Source: Thalassospira alkalitolerans
Lineage (GTDB): Bacteria; Pseudomonadota; Alphaproteobacteria; Rhodospirillales; Thalassospiraceae
DNA: 64,000 bases
Direction: 5' to 3'
Assembly (NCBI RefSeq): GCF_002115745.1
Contig: NZ_JFKB01000012.1
Span: 62,001-126,000 of the forward strand
In this document: piece after piece, positions 1 to 7,841 of the stretch
How the letters are laid out: each line of letters begins with the position of its first letter
How positions within the stretch are numbered: position 1 is the first letter of the stretch
Program-made: the position numbers and the translations under genes
The notes under the pieces: generated by a model
Told to the model about the DNA's origin: nothing
Seen by the model: only the letters and a program-made list of their open reading frames with translations
Databases searched by the model: none

Positions 1-24
1 AATCACGCCAATTCGACATCCATA

Positions 25-60
25 AAGGCCAGCCCGGAAACTTCCGCAGGCTGGCCTTGT
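25..60 (+). terminator. Probable terminator of an upstream gene
   Basis: The arms AAGGCCAGCC (25-34) and GGCTGGCCTT (49-58) pair perfectly, and an inner CGGAA/TTCCG pair extends the stem. The T-run is short. It probably ends a gene lying left of the window. Confidence 0.6.
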
Positions 61-106
61 CATATCCGCATTGGCTAAACATGACGCGCAGGGGATCAGA
101 CCAAGC

Positions 107-805
107 ATGACCAAAACCTTCACCGATATCATCCCGGCTCAAAGCCTGTTTGGCCGTTTGCGTGCTAATGCCCCCGATGCCTGGCAAAGCTATGTCTGCC
201 ATGATTTCATCAAACAGCTTGGCGATGGGTCCTTGCCCGAGGCCGCGTTTAAACATTACCTGATCCAGGATTACTTGTTTCTGATCCAGTTTGCGCGTGC
301 CTATGCGCTGGCGACCTATAAGGCCGAAGACCTGCGTGCTATGCGCCAGTTTTCCGGCACCGTGCATGCGATCCTTGATATGGAAATGTCGCTTCATCTT
401 GAATTCTGCAAAGGTTGGGGCCTGTCCGAGGCCGATATCATCGCCCAGCCCGAGGCACGCGCCTGTGTTACCTATACCCGCTATGTGCTGGATCGCGGTA
501 TGCAGGGCGATGTGGTTGATCTTCAGGTTGCCCTGATGCCCTGTATGGTTGGCTATGCTGAAATCGCAAACCGCCTGATGGCAAGTTCTGATACAAGGCT
601 TGCGGGCAATCCCTATCGTGCGTGGATCGAGATGTATGCCTCGACCGAATTTCAGGACGTGGCAAAGGCCGAAATTGATTTGCTGGAACACACCGCAAAA
701 AACCGCGGTGGGGATGCACGGATCAAAAGCCTGACCGAAACATTCGCCACGGCATCGCGTCTTGAAGCCGATTTCTGGCAGATGGGGCTTGATCTGGCAA
801 AATAG
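107..805 (+). CDS. tenA: TenA family aminopyrimidine aminohydrolase / thiaminase II
   Basis: This 232-residue all-helical protein matches the TenA family, which hydrolyses aminomethyl-pyrimidines in thiamine salvage or cleaves thiamine. The candidate catalytic residues are visible: Asp55 in the LIQDYLF helix, the nucleophile Cys146 in ALMPCMVGYAEIA, and Glu220 in LEADFWQM near the C-terminus. ATG 107 is preferred over the upstream in-frame TTG at 71 because it follows AGGGG at 90-94 and gives the usual family length. No other thiamine gene is adjacent, so a lone salvage role is inferred. The next gene, mnmA, is on the same strand about 115 nt downstream. Confidence 0.88.
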   Translation: MTKTFTDIIPAQSLFGRLRANAPDAWQSYVCHDFIKQLGDGSLPEAAFKHYLIQDYLFLIQFARAYALATYKAEDLRAMRQFSGTVHAILDMEMSLHLEFCKGWGLSEADIIAQPEARACVTYTRYVLDRGMQGDVVDLQVALMPCMVGYAEIANRLMASSDTRLAGNPYRAWIEMYASTEFQDVAKAEIDLLEHTAKNRGGDARIKSLTETFATASRLEADFWQMGLDLAK

Positions 806-831
806 GACCGGATGGCTTATATGTGCCCCAA

Positions 832-870
832 CGTGAATTCACGGGTGGTTTGAACACCACCTGCTGCTAT
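832..870 (+). terminator. Possible terminator after tenA
   Basis: There are two adjacent hairpins: the palindrome CGTGAATTCACG (832-843) and GGTGGT/ACCACC (844-861). A T-rich stretch follows. No clean T-run is present, so this is tentative. Confidence 0.35.
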
Positions 871-922
871 TTTATATTAACCTCTTGTCGCTGCGGCCTT
901 GACCCGCAGATGGGTGAGAAAA

Positions 923-2071
923 ATGAACTCTCTTGGCTTTGATAAAGCCCCGAAAGATACCCGTGTGGTTGTTGCCATGTCGGGCGGGGTCGATAGTTCC
1001 GCCGTTGCCGCCCTTCTGAAATCAGAAGGCTATGACGTTGTCGGTATCACGCTTCAGCTTTACGATATGGGCGCCAATGCCCCATCGCGGGCGAAATCCT
1101 GTTGTGCCGGACGCGATATTTATGATGCGCGCAAGGTGGCCGAGGATATCGACATTCCCTATTACGTGCTTGATTACGAATCACGCTTCCGCGAAGAAGT
1201 GATCGATGATTTCGCCGATAGCTATATGCGCGGCGAAACCCCGATCCCCTGTGTGAAATGCAATCAGACCGTCAAATTCCGCGATTTGCTTGATACCGCC
1301 CATGATTTGGGGGCCGATTGTATGGCAACCGGCCATTACGTGCAGCGCAAACTGAGCGCGACCGGGCAGGGCGAATTGCACCGGGCCGCCGATCCCAATC
1401 GCGATCAAAGCTATTTTCTGTTTACCACCACACAGGAACAGCTTGATTTCCTGCGCTTTCCGCTCGGCCATCTGATGAGCAAGGCCGAAACCCGCGCCTT
1501 GGCCACCAAATTCGGCCTTGAAGTTGCCGATAAGCCCGATAGTCAGGACATCTGCTTTGTCCCGGATGGCAAATATGCCCGTCTGGTCGAAAAGCTCCGC
1601 CCCGAAGCTGGTGAACCCGGCCAGATCGTTGATCTTGATGGCAATGTGCTGGGCGATCATCGTGGCCTGATCCATTACACCATCGGCCAGCGGCGCGGTC
1701 TTAACATCGGTGGCACCGCAGAACCGCTTTATGTGGTAAAACTCCTGCCCGAATCCCGGCAGGTTGTGGTGGGGCCGAAATCCGCCTTGGCGGTCCAGAT
1801 GGTCTATGTCAAAGACCTTAATTGGCTGGATGGGGCGGCGATTGATCCCAACGGCGTTGCGGTCGAAGTCAAACTGCGCTCGGCCATGGCACCGGCACCG
1901 GCAATGATTTACCCCGAAGGTCCGGGTGAAGCCCGCATTGAATTGCACGAACCGCAATTTGGCATCGCACCGGGGCAGGCGGGCGTGTTTTATGCCGGTG
2001 ACCGAGTGATGGGCGGCGGCTGGATCACCCGTCAGGAACTTCTGGCCGCATCCGCACCGACAGCGGCCTGA
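923..2071 (+). CDS. mnmA: tRNA-specific 2-thiouridylase MnmA (TrmU)
   Basis: This enzyme thiolates U34 of Lys, Glu and Gln tRNAs, using ATP and a persulfide relay. The 382-residue protein has the PP-loop SGGVDSS at residues 20-26. The catalytic Cys113 sits in [11 protein letters not shown], and the second catalytic Cys211 sits in [11 protein letters not shown]. The C-terminal barrel contains [13 protein letters not shown] 923 follows a weak GGTGAG, and the only earlier in-frame start (TTG 899) lacks a ribosome binding site. Length and all motifs are canonical, so a housekeeping role is secure. Confidence 0.97.
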   Translation: MNSLGFDKAPKDTRVVVAMSGGVDSSAVAALLKSEGYDVVGITLQLYDMGANAPSRAKSCCAGRDIYDARKVAEDIDIPYYVLDYESRFREEVIDDFADSYMRGETPIPCVKCNQTVKFRDLLDTAHDLGADCMATGHYVQRKLSATGQGELHRAADPNRDQSYFLFTTTQEQLDFLRFPLGHLMSKAETRALATKFGLEVADKPDSQDICFVPDGKYARLVEKLRPEAGEPGQIVDLDGNVLGDHRGLIHYTIGQRRGLNIGGTAEPLYVVKLLPESRQVVVGPKSALAVQMVYVKDLNWLDGAAIDPNGVAVEVKLRSAMAPAPAMIYPEGPGEARIELHEPQFGIAPGQAGVFYAGDRVMGGGWITRQELLAASAPTAA

Positions 2072-2119
2072 TCGTGCGATCTGCAATGAACCGTAACGAT
2101 CCGGATCATCAATAAGGCG

Positions 2120-2155
2120 GGCAGGCGGGGCATTTCCTCACCTGCCGGTTTTGCA
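2120..2155 (+). terminator. Weak terminator-like hairpin after mnmA
   Basis: GGCAGG (2120-2125) pairs with CCTGCC (2141-2146) across a 15-nt loop and is followed by GGTTTT. The stem is only 6 bp. Confidence 0.3.
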
Positions 2156-2189
2156 GATGCCTTTTTTCTGTAAAACCTCAAAAAGGCGC

Positions 2190-2218
2190 TTGACGGGGCC
2201 GGTTCCCTGACGTAAAAA
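2190..2218 (+). promoter_or_regulatory. Candidate promoter of tRNA-Met
   Basis: TTGACG (2190-2195) and TAAAAA (2213-2218) are separated by 17 nt, about 50 nt upstream of the tRNA. The same arrangement, including GCTTGACG and TAAAAACCGC, occurs upstream of tRNA-His at 55564-55592, which supports both assignments. Confidence 0.5.
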
Positions 2219-2274
2219 CCGCCCCGTTCCAACGCTTACGGAACCCGCAGAAAATATACTCTATTATACTCTGT

Positions 2275-2351
2275 GGCCGAGTAGCTCAGCTGGTTAGAGC
2301 AGCGGAATCATAATCCGCGTGTCGGGGGTTCGAGTCCCTCCTCGGCTACCA
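2275..2351 (+). tRNA. tRNA-Met (CAT), elongator type
   Basis: The 77-nt cloverleaf includes an encoded CCA. The acceptor stem pairs GGCCGAG with CTCGGCT. The anticodon stem is GCGGA/TCCGC and its loop ATCATAA gives anticodon CAT. The T stem is GGGGG/CCCTC. Overall form, with a G1-U72 pair and the 3' end GCTACCA, resembles alphaproteobacterial elongator tRNA-Met. A CAT tRNA can also be a lysidine-modified tRNA-Ile, which is less likely here. The initiator type is excluded by the stem sequences. Confidence 0.93.
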
Positions 2352-2396
2352 ATTAAAAACCCCCTCATGGCTTCGCCTGAGGGGGTTTTTAATTGG
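2352..2396 (+). terminator. Rho-independent terminator after tRNA-Met
   Basis: AAAAACCCCCTCA pairs with TGAGGGGGTTTTT around the loop tggcttcgcc, and a U-rich tail follows. This is a strong symmetric terminator placed directly after the tRNA. Confidence 0.9.
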
Positions 2397-2755
2397 TTTC
2401 CTTGGATCGGGCTTGCCCCCCCAAGAAAAACACTGGTTCGCGAGAAAGCGAGGCACGCAGCTTTCGAGAGACGTTGCGCGGAACGCGCAACGGTCCGCTG
2501 GGCTTTGCCCAAGGATAAAAAGCAGCCCAAAGGCTGGTTTTTACAATTCCCTCCGACCTTTTGCCTGTGCGGTGATTTGGGTTTCTATCCGTTAAATAAA
2601 TCTGTCCCCGTTTTCCATTGTTTACATTTATGTTCCCGGTTTCAGAGGGGTTGTTTTTGTATGGCATAAATGTCTCTATCAGCAGTGTGATCCAATTTAA
2701 GTTGACATATTGGTAAATTAAATGCAGAAAAAGGCAGTTATTTGGGAGTGGTACT
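2397..2755. other. Non-coding boundary of the defence island
   Basis: I see no gene here. The stretch holds a perfect 8-bp palindromic hairpin GTTGCGCG-GAA-CGCGCAAC (2473-2491), a terminator-like hairpin AAGCAGCC/GGCTGGTTTTT (2517-2542), and the first RAYT motif (2594-2616). AT content rises sharply after about 2580 and stays high through rloB. A TTGACA at 2702-2707 might be a -35 box, but no good -10 follows at normal spacing. Confidence 0.5.
2594..2616 (+). repeat. RAYT-associated motif, copy A
   Basis: AAATAAATCTGTCCCC followed by GTTTTC occurs here. Near-identical copies lie at 4774-4796 (inverted) and 5537-5558 (direct), on either side of the REP-associated transposase. Copies A and B face each other around the RloAB gene pair. 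Confidence 0.75.
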
Positions 2756-4033
2756 GTGCTTGTAGAGTTTAGCGTTTCGAATTACCTCTCTTTCGCCGAA
2801 CGGCAAACATTTTCGATGGTTGCTGGGAAGGGGGCTGCGTCTAGAGAAACGCACAGTATGGAAAGCGGAAATAGCTTTGCGCCCCATATCTTGCGTTCAG
2901 CAGGGATTTTTGGGCCTAATGGGGCTGGGAAATCCAATTTTGTGTCTGCTCTGGGATTTTTTTCTGACTTTGTGATGAATTCGTCGAAGGATTATACCGA
3001 AGGCGATACTATTCCTGTCTCTTCATTCCATTTGGATCCTCGTTTAAAGGACGAGCCTTCTGAGTTCGAAATTCTTTTCGTTTCTGAGAGGGGGTTATAT
3101 CAGTATGGATTTTCTGCCACCGAAGATCGGGTTTGGGATGAATGGCTGTTTTGTAGGCCTAATGAACGTGGCACAAGAATTAGAAAACTGTTTCAAAGGG
3201 CATACGATCCAGATCTTGATGAGTATCGTTGGGATTTGAATGAAGGGCAGTTGAAGGGGCAAAGAGAAGTCTGGCGGGAAGCTACGCGTTACAACGCATT
3301 GTTTCTATCAACAGCGGTTCAGTTGAATTCTGAAGTGTTGCTCGAACCTTATGGCTGGATTAGTAAATTTCTCAGGGTTATTTGCTCGCCTAATGAATTG
3401 TCTTATCGATTTTCTGCGAAGAAGTGTTTAGATGCAGATTTTAAAGACCTTGTGCTGAAGTTTCTTCAGTCATCTGATGTCCGAATTTCCGATATTCGTG
3501 TTGAAGAAAAAGAATTTGAGATCCCTTCAAACATTGAAAACGGGTTTACACCAATCGTTATTGATGAAATTAAGAAGAAAGGAAGAAATAGTAAGTCTTA
3601 CGAGATTTTTGTTTCCTACAAAGATATAGTAGGGAATGATGTATATATTAATTTTGATATGGAATCAACCGGAACGCAAGCCCTGTTCTCTCTAGCCGGA
3701 CCTTGGTTAGATGTTCTCGAAAAAGGGTATACATTAATTGTTGATGAATTGAATAGTAGCCTGCATCCTTTGGCGCTTCAGCATTTAATTAAAATGTTTC
3801 ATGATCCTGACCTGAACAAAAAAGGTGCTCAGGTGATTTTTACTTGTCATGATACAAACACACTTTCTGACTGGATACTGGCAAAGGATCAGATTTGGTT
3901 TGTTGAAAAGAGGGATGAGAATTCTTCGCATGTTTTCCCGCTTTCAGATTTTGAGATACGTGATCTAGGAAGCTTCCAAAAAGGTTATTTGAAAGGTAGG
4001 TTTGGCGCCGTTCCTAGGATTAAGGAATTCTGA
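2756..4033 (+). CDS. RloA-like AAA family ATPase (defence-associated)
   Basis: This 425-residue ABC/AAA_15-type ATPase has an N-terminal ML-VEFSVSNYLSF start typical of RloA/OLD-like proteins. Walker A is GPNGAGKS (53-60), and the Walker B/D-loop region TLIVDELNSSLHP lies at 326-338. A late FTCHDTN switch-like motif follows. GTG 2756 is chosen because GGGAG (2744-2748) lies 7 nt upstream. RloA and the following RloB were first noted as restriction-linked genes, and the same pair architecture forms the AbiL abortive-infection system. The gene is much more AT-rich than its neighbours, which suggests horizontal transfer. Whether this pair protects against phage is inference. Confidence 0.85.
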   Translation: MLVEFSVSNYLSFAERQTFSMVAGKGAASRETHSMESGNSFAPHILRSAGIFGPNGAGKSNFVSALGFFSDFVMNSSKDYTEGDTIPVSSFHLDPRLKDEPSEFEILFVSERGLYQYGFSATEDRVWDEWLFCRPNERGTRIRKLFQRAYDPDLDEYRWDLNEGQLKGQREVWREATRYNALFLSTAVQLNSEVLLEPYGWISKFLRVICSPNELSYRFSAKKCLDADFKDLVLKFLQSSDVRISDIRVEEKEFEIPSNIENGFTPIVIDEIKKKGRNSKSYEIFVSYKDIVGNDVYINFDMESTGTQALFSLAGPWLDVLEKGYTLIVDELNSSLHPLALQHLIKMFHDPDLNKKGAQVIFTCHDTNTLSDWILAKDQIWFVEKRDENSSHVFPLSDFEIRDLGSFQKGYLKGRFGAVPRIKEF

Positions 4034-4034
4034 A

Positions 4035-4742
4035 ATGGCGAGAAGTGATAAGCTATTTCAAAAGCGTAAAGCTGTTTCGAAGAAAGGCTTGGAAAGAAAA
4101 AAAGGTAGTAGAAAACCTAATATAAGAGTGTTGATTGTTACTGAAGGCGAGAGGACGGAGAAGGATTATTTCAATAGATTAATTTCCCACTTGAATCTGA
4201 GTGGTATTGATGTCGATGTATGCGCTGACTGCGATTCTGCTCCAATAAGTGTTGTTAATTTTGCTGAGCAAAAAGTCCGAAGCTTATCGTCAGATGATAA
4301 GTATGACAAAGTCTTTTGTGTTTTTGATCGAGACACACACGAAACTTACCATGCTGCTATTTCAAAAATAATTTCTTTAAATAAAAATACTCGTTTCCAT
4401 TCTAGTATTTATTCCGTTACATCTATACCTTGCTTTGAATTTTGGTTTATTATTCATTTCCAATACACTAGGGCTCCCTATTGCGAAGCTAACGGTAATT
4501 CGGTGGGGGATATGGTGGTTGATAGCTTGAAAAAGATTGCTGGTTTCTCAGGGTATGACAAGAAGCTAACAAAGCAACAATTGGATTTATTGATTTCTAA
4601 TGTAGATGTTGCAATAAAAAATTCTCAGAGAATTTCCTGTGATGTTGAAAAAACAGGAGAGGTTAATCCTTCCACAAGAATTCATGAGATGATTTTGGTC
4701 TTGAAAGATGAGAAAGAAAAATTCTCAAAATCATCTTCTTAA
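4035..4742 (+). CDS. RloB family protein (TOPRIM-like candidate nuclease)
   Basis: This 235-residue protein begins 1 nt after the rloA stop, with AAGGA 8 nt upstream of the ATG, so the two are co-translated. The N-terminus is very basic (residues 1-31). It is followed by VLIVTEGERTE (E37, E39) and FCVFDRDT (D98, D100), the acidic pattern of a TOPRIM-like site. The RloB signature IPCFEFWFIIHF comes next. RloB is the partner of RloA in Rlo/AbiL-type defence pairs and is the likely effector. Its AT-rich composition matches rloA. The biochemical activity is not established from sequence alone. Confidence 0.85.
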   Translation: MARSDKLFQKRKAVSKKGLERKKGSRKPNIRVLIVTEGERTEKDYFNRLISHLNLSGIDVDVCADCDSAPISVVNFAEQKVRSLSSDDKYDKVFCVFDRDTHETYHAAISKIISLNKNTRFHSSIYSVTSIPCFEFWFIIHFQYTRAPYCEANGNSVGDMVVDSLKKIAGFSGYDKKLTKQQLDLLISNVDVAIKNSQRISCDVEKTGEVNPSTRIHEMILVLKDEKEKFSKSSS

Positions 4743-4744
4743 TA

Positions 4745-4786
4745 GGACAAGAAAAAGAGGACATAGAAAACAAGAAAAAGGAGACA
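4745..4786. repeat. Partial tandem duplication next to RAYT motif B
   Basis: ACAAGAAAAAGAGGACA (from about 4747) and ACAAGAAAAAGGAGACA (from about 4770) are imperfect direct copies. The left copy lacks the ATTTATTT end, so it looks like a decayed half of motif B. It fills the gap between the rloB stop and the transposase gene. Confidence 0.5.
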
Positions 4787-4796
4787 GATTTATTTT
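4774..4796 (-). repeat. RAYT-associated motif, copy B (inverted)
   Basis: On the minus strand this reads AAATAAATCTGTCTCC followed by TTTTTC, differing from copies A and C at two or three positions. It abuts the stop codon of the transposase gene and faces copy C on the other side of that gene. Confidence 0.75.
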
Positions 4797-5500
4797 CAGT
4801 CTGAACCCGCCTCGATATTCTTGCGCGGGCGTCCCGGTCCTCTTTGTTCCAGACGTTTGCCGATGATCCGGGCGATTTCATCGACGAATTTTTGAGTGCC
4901 GGTTAATTGATTGCGCTGGATTGCGGTGTGGATTTGGTCATAGCGTTCCGGCGAAACGCCTTCGGCAACGAAATCGGCATAGCGTTTCTGGCGGGTTGGC
5001 CCTGTTCCCCAATGTTTTGTACCGGGAAGAGGGGCGAGCCAATTCTGCGCACTCTCGGCGGTGCGGTATGGATAGCTGGACCATGGATACTGTTTGGCAT
5101 GGGCTGTCATGCCAGCCCGTACCGGGTTAAGGTCAATATACCGGCAGCATTCCAGCAAATAGCTGTCAATCTGTACCGGGCTTGATTTAAACCGGCCTTC
5201 CCAAAGCGTGCCGGATCGGCCCTCAAGCTTGTTGCGATAGCGCGTCATCCGCCCGGCAAGGGTTTTCATCAGCTTTGCCAGTTGGTCGGGATGTGCGCCG
5301 GGGTCAAGCAGCAGGTGAACATGATTTGTCATCAGACAGAACGCATAAACCTTAACCTCAAGCGCCTGACTAACCGTTCGCAAATCGTCAAGGTAATGCT
5401 GAAAATCAGCATCGGATGCAAAAACAGTTTGCCGATTATGCCCGCGTTGGACGATGTGATGGGGGAAGTTTGGAACGATAGTTCTACTGGTACGGGGCAT
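4796..5500 (-). CDS. REP-associated tyrosine transposase (RAYT, Y1_Tnp / IS200-like)
   Basis: This 234-residue HUH enzyme has the metal-binding motif MTNHVHLLL (His60, His62) and the likely nucleophile Tyr114 in IDSYLLECCRYIDLNP. It also has the EGRFKSS block typical of RAYTs and an AT-hook-like GPGRPRK tail. RAYTs are domesticated single-copy relatives of IS200/IS605 transposases that act on short REP sequences flanking their gene. Here motif B lies at its 3' end and motif C 37 nt upstream of its 5' end, in opposite orientation, as expected. Composition is like the chromosome and unlike rloAB. Confidence 0.92.
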   Translation of the reverse strand: MPRTSRTIVPNFPHHIVQRGHNRQTVFASDADFQHYLDDLRTVSQALEVKVYAFCLMTNHVHLLLDPGAHPDQLAKLMKTLAGRMTRYRNKLEGRSGTLWEGRFKSSPVQIDSYLLECCRYIDLNPVRAGMTAHAKQYPWSSYPYRTAESAQNWLAPLPGTKHWGTGPTRQKRYADFVAEGVSPERYDQIHTAIQRNQLTGTQKFVDEIARIIGKRLEQRGPGRPRKNIEAGSD

Positions 5501-5536
5501 TTTGAAACCTTATAAAAAAGCGACTTTATCGGGAAA

Positions 5537-5558
5537 AAATAAATCTGTCCCCATTTTC
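5537..5558 (+). repeat. RAYT-associated motif, copy C
   Basis: AAATAAATCTGTCCCC followed by ATTTTC differs from copy A by one base over 22. It lies just upstream of the transposase start and is the right edge of the island. Confidence 0.75.
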
Positions 5559-5630
5559 TTTGTTGCCGCATTTTCTCTGACGTCTGTCATCGGACTTTGG
5601 CCACGATCAACGTCGTAACAATAAACCGGC

Positions 5631-6584
5631 CTAATCGTCGCGGCAAAGCAAGACCGGCTCTGCGCCGAGATCGGTCAGGATACGCAGGACTTCGCTGCGC
5701 CAGCCATCCCGGATCCGTTCGGCAAGTTTCGATAGCGGCCGATGGATCGGTGTGTAAATTGCGTATTCATAGGTGATGTCGTCTGAAAGCGGGCGAAAAC
5801 AGACCTTTTGCGTCGTGCTTTGCATGGCATATTCGGTGGCAACGGCCAGTGGGTCAACAATCGCAAGGCATTGGCCTGCCGCGACAAAATGCAAAAGTGG
5901 CAGGAAAAACTGGCATTCGACCGTCGTATTAAGCGCACAGCCTGCGTCGGCAAATGATTTTTCCAGATTTGTGTTCAGGAAATGTCCGTCTGGCAAAAAG
6001 CCCATTGGTTGATGATCAAGATCGGCAATGGAAATTTCCGACTTTTGCGCCAGCGGGTGATCTTGTGACAAAGCACAAAAACAACGCGCCGTGATGCGTT
6101 CGGCATCGTAAAGCCGATGATCGGTTTCCTTGTCCGTGCCGCCATCGCCAAATCCGAAATCAAGGGATTGAGACCCCACCAATTTGCGGATTTGAATTGT
6201 ATTTCGCGACGAAAGGGCAAGCCGTATGGCCGCATTCGCACCGATTTCGCGGCTTAAAAATGATGGCATAAGATAGGTGGACGGGCCGGGCATGGCCGCA
6301 ATACGAAGATGCCCCGAATGGGCAGAGGCAAGGCTTTTCATCGTGCTGTTAAGCGCATCAAGGCGCGTCAGCAAAACATCGGATTCCGACAAAAGATAAT
6401 AGGCTTCGGGGACAGGGATAAGCCTGCGTCCTTCGCGTAGAAAAAGGACAAGCCCAAGGTTTTGTTCAAGGGCTTTGATCGCAAGGCTGATGGCCGGTTG
6501 CGTTCGATTAAGGTTGCGTGCCGCCTGGGAAAGCGACCCGGCGGTCATGACCTCGCGAAAGGCGGCAAGCTGGCTAAGATGCAT
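5631..6584 (-). CDS. LysR family transcriptional regulator (divergent to TAXI-TRAP)
   Basis: This 317-residue protein has an N-terminal winged helix (residues 1-60, AARNLNRTQPAISLAIKALE) and a C-terminal substrate-binding domain. It is transcribed divergently from the TAXI-TRAP operon, and the shared spacer holds two palindromes (6593-6607 and 6622-6633). By the usual LysR arrangement it probably controls the transporter and the D-amino-acid-type genes that follow, with the substrate as co-inducer. That regulatory link is inferred from position. Confidence 0.93.
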   Translation of the reverse strand: MHLSQLAAFREVMTAGSLSQAARNLNRTQPAISLAIKALEQNLGLVLFLREGRRLIPVPEAYYLLSESDVLLTRLDALNSTMKSLASAHSGHLRIAAMPGPSTYLMPSFLSREIGANAAIRLALSSRNTIQIRKLVGSQSLDFGFGDGGTDKETDHRLYDAERITARCFCALSQDHPLAQKSEISIADLDHQPMGFLPDGHFLNTNLEKSFADAGCALNTTVECQFFLPLLHFVAAGQCLAIVDPLAVATEYAMQSTTQKVCFRPLSDDITYEYAIYTPIHRPLSKLAERIRDGWRSEVLRILTDLGAEPVLLCRDD

Positions 6585-6592
6585 GTTTATCT

Positions 6593-6633
6593 ATAAGTCA
6601 AACTTATTGAAATCCAAATATATCAAATTTGAT
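6593..6633. promoter_or_regulatory. Candidate LysR operator region
   Basis: ATAAGTCAAACTTAT (6593-6607) is a dyad with the T-N11-A form expected for LysR proteins. ATCAAATTTGAT (6622-6633) is a perfect 12-bp palindrome. Both lie between the divergent lysR and TAXI genes. Confidence 0.6.
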
Positions 6634-6734
6634 TTTATGAATATGCCGTTTAACATGGCAACCGACAAATCAAAAAACACAATATGTCGAGAAAAGGTCT
6701 CTCAGGGAGACTTCTAGATGAAAGGGGATTGCCA

Positions 6735-7739
6735 ATGATAAACAAGACCATCGCCATTTGCCTTGGGGCAATGATTGCCAGCACCAGCGCGTTCGCCCAA
6801 AGCCCGACGTTTTTCCGTATCGGAACCGGCGGCGCTGGCGGAACATATTTTCCGATTGGCGGCACGATTGCCAATGCCATTTCGGCCCCGCCGGGATCGC
6901 GTCCCTGTGACGAGGGTGGCCAATGTGGTGTGCCCGGCCTGATCGCGATTGCGCAATCAACAACCGCATCGGTGTTTAACGCAGCAGCGGTTCAAAATGG
7001 CCAACTTGAAGCCGGATTGTCGGCTGCGGATGTTGTGCATGATACTTATTTCGGGGTGCGTAAATTTGAAGGCAAACCACATCCGAAACTGCGCATCGTT
7101 GCCAATCTGTATCCCGAGGATTTGCACCTTGTCCTGCCCAAAGGCCAGAAGATCGAAAGTCTGGCTGACCTTAAAGGCGAACGTGTCGGGATTGCCCAGG
7201 CCGGTTCGGGAACGCAGGTTGCCGTCCTGACCATGCTTGATGGTTGGGGTGTTAACCGCGATAACATTGATGCCGCTGAATTGGGCAACAGCCAATCGGC
7301 TGAACGTTTGGCCGATGGCCAGCTTGACGCCTATTTCTATGCTGCGGGCTGGCCGGTGGCAGCAATGGTACAGCTTGCTTCGACCAAAGGCATGGAATTG
7401 CATTCCTTTAGTGACGCCGATCTGAAAAAGATCAACGATCTTGTCCCGGCTTATATTCCGTCACAGATTCCAGCCGGGGTTTATGACGGGATTGATTATG
7501 CGGTCAAGACACCCGCTGTATCGGCTTTGTTCATCGTGTCTTCAGACCTTGATGAAGAACTGGTCTATGGCCTGACCAAGGCGCTTTGGAACTCAAACAC
7601 CCGTAAAATTCTTGATAACGGCCATGCAAAGGGCAAGCAAATTACCCTTGAAACCGCCCTTGACGGGGTGGCAGTCCTTGAAGTGCCGCTTCATCCCGGT
7701 GCGGCCCGTTTCTATAAGGAAGTGGGCATGATCAAGTGA
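6735..7739 (+). CDS. TAXI family TRAP transporter solute-binding protein
   Basis: This 334-residue periplasmic protein has the signal peptide MINKTIAICLGAMIASTSAFA. The mature N-terminus FFRIGTGGAGGTYFPIGG is the classic opening of TAXI/Imp binding proteins. ATG 6735 follows AAAGGGGA, so upstream in-frame starts are rejected. TAXI proteins deliver substrates such as glutamate or other small acids to fused DctQM permeases, and the next gene is such a permease. With a DadA-like dehydrogenase and a racemase nearby, a D-amino acid is the best guess for the ligand. The 102-nt gap to the permease contains a strong stem-loop. Confidence 0.93.
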   Translation: MINKTIAICLGAMIASTSAFAQSPTFFRIGTGGAGGTYFPIGGTIANAISAPPGSRPCDEGGQCGVPGLIAIAQSTTASVFNAAAVQNGQLEAGLSAADVVHDTYFGVRKFEGKPHPKLRIVANLYPEDLHLVLPKGQKIESLADLKGERVGIAQAGSGTQVAVLTMLDGWGVNRDNIDAAELGNSQSAERLADGQLDAYFYAAGWPVAAMVQLASTKGMELHSFSDADLKKINDLVPAYIPSQIPAGVYDGIDYAVKTPAVSALFIVSSDLDEELVYGLTKALWNSNTRKILDNGHAKGKQITLETALDGVAVLEVPLHPGAARFYKEVGMIK

Positions 7740-7755
7740 TGCAATAACATCAGCT

Positions 7756-7787
7756 AGGCGGCGCATCCTTGTGCGGATGCGCCGCCT
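7756..7787 (+). promoter_or_regulatory. Intra-operon stem-loop between TAXI binding protein and permease
   Basis: AGGCGGCGCATCC (7756-7768) and GGATGCGCCGCCT (7775-7787) form a perfect 13-bp stem with a 6-nt loop and no following U-run. Such elements usually protect the upstream mRNA from 3' exonucleases or cause partial termination. This would let the binding protein be made in excess over the permease. Confidence 0.75.
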
Positions 7788-7841
7788 ATCGGTTGGAAAA
7801 TTGCACTTCATATTGATCATGCGCAAAGGGAGCAGGGAATA

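Noticed and set aside
1181-2086. Long minus-strand open frame opposite mnmA
   Set aside because: It mirrors the codon bias of mnmA, has no ribosome site or domain, and lies fully inside a secure gene.
2294-2669. Open frames across tRNA-Met and the following spacer on both strands
   Set aside because: They run through the tRNA and its terminator and show no protein family features.
2702-2730. TTGACA as -35 box of rloA
   Set aside because: No acceptable -10 hexamer lies 16-18 nt downstream, so the promoter was not called.
2275-5630. tRNA-Met as attachment site of an integrated island
   Set aside because: No direct repeat of the tRNA 3' end was found right of the RAYT gene, and no integrase is present.
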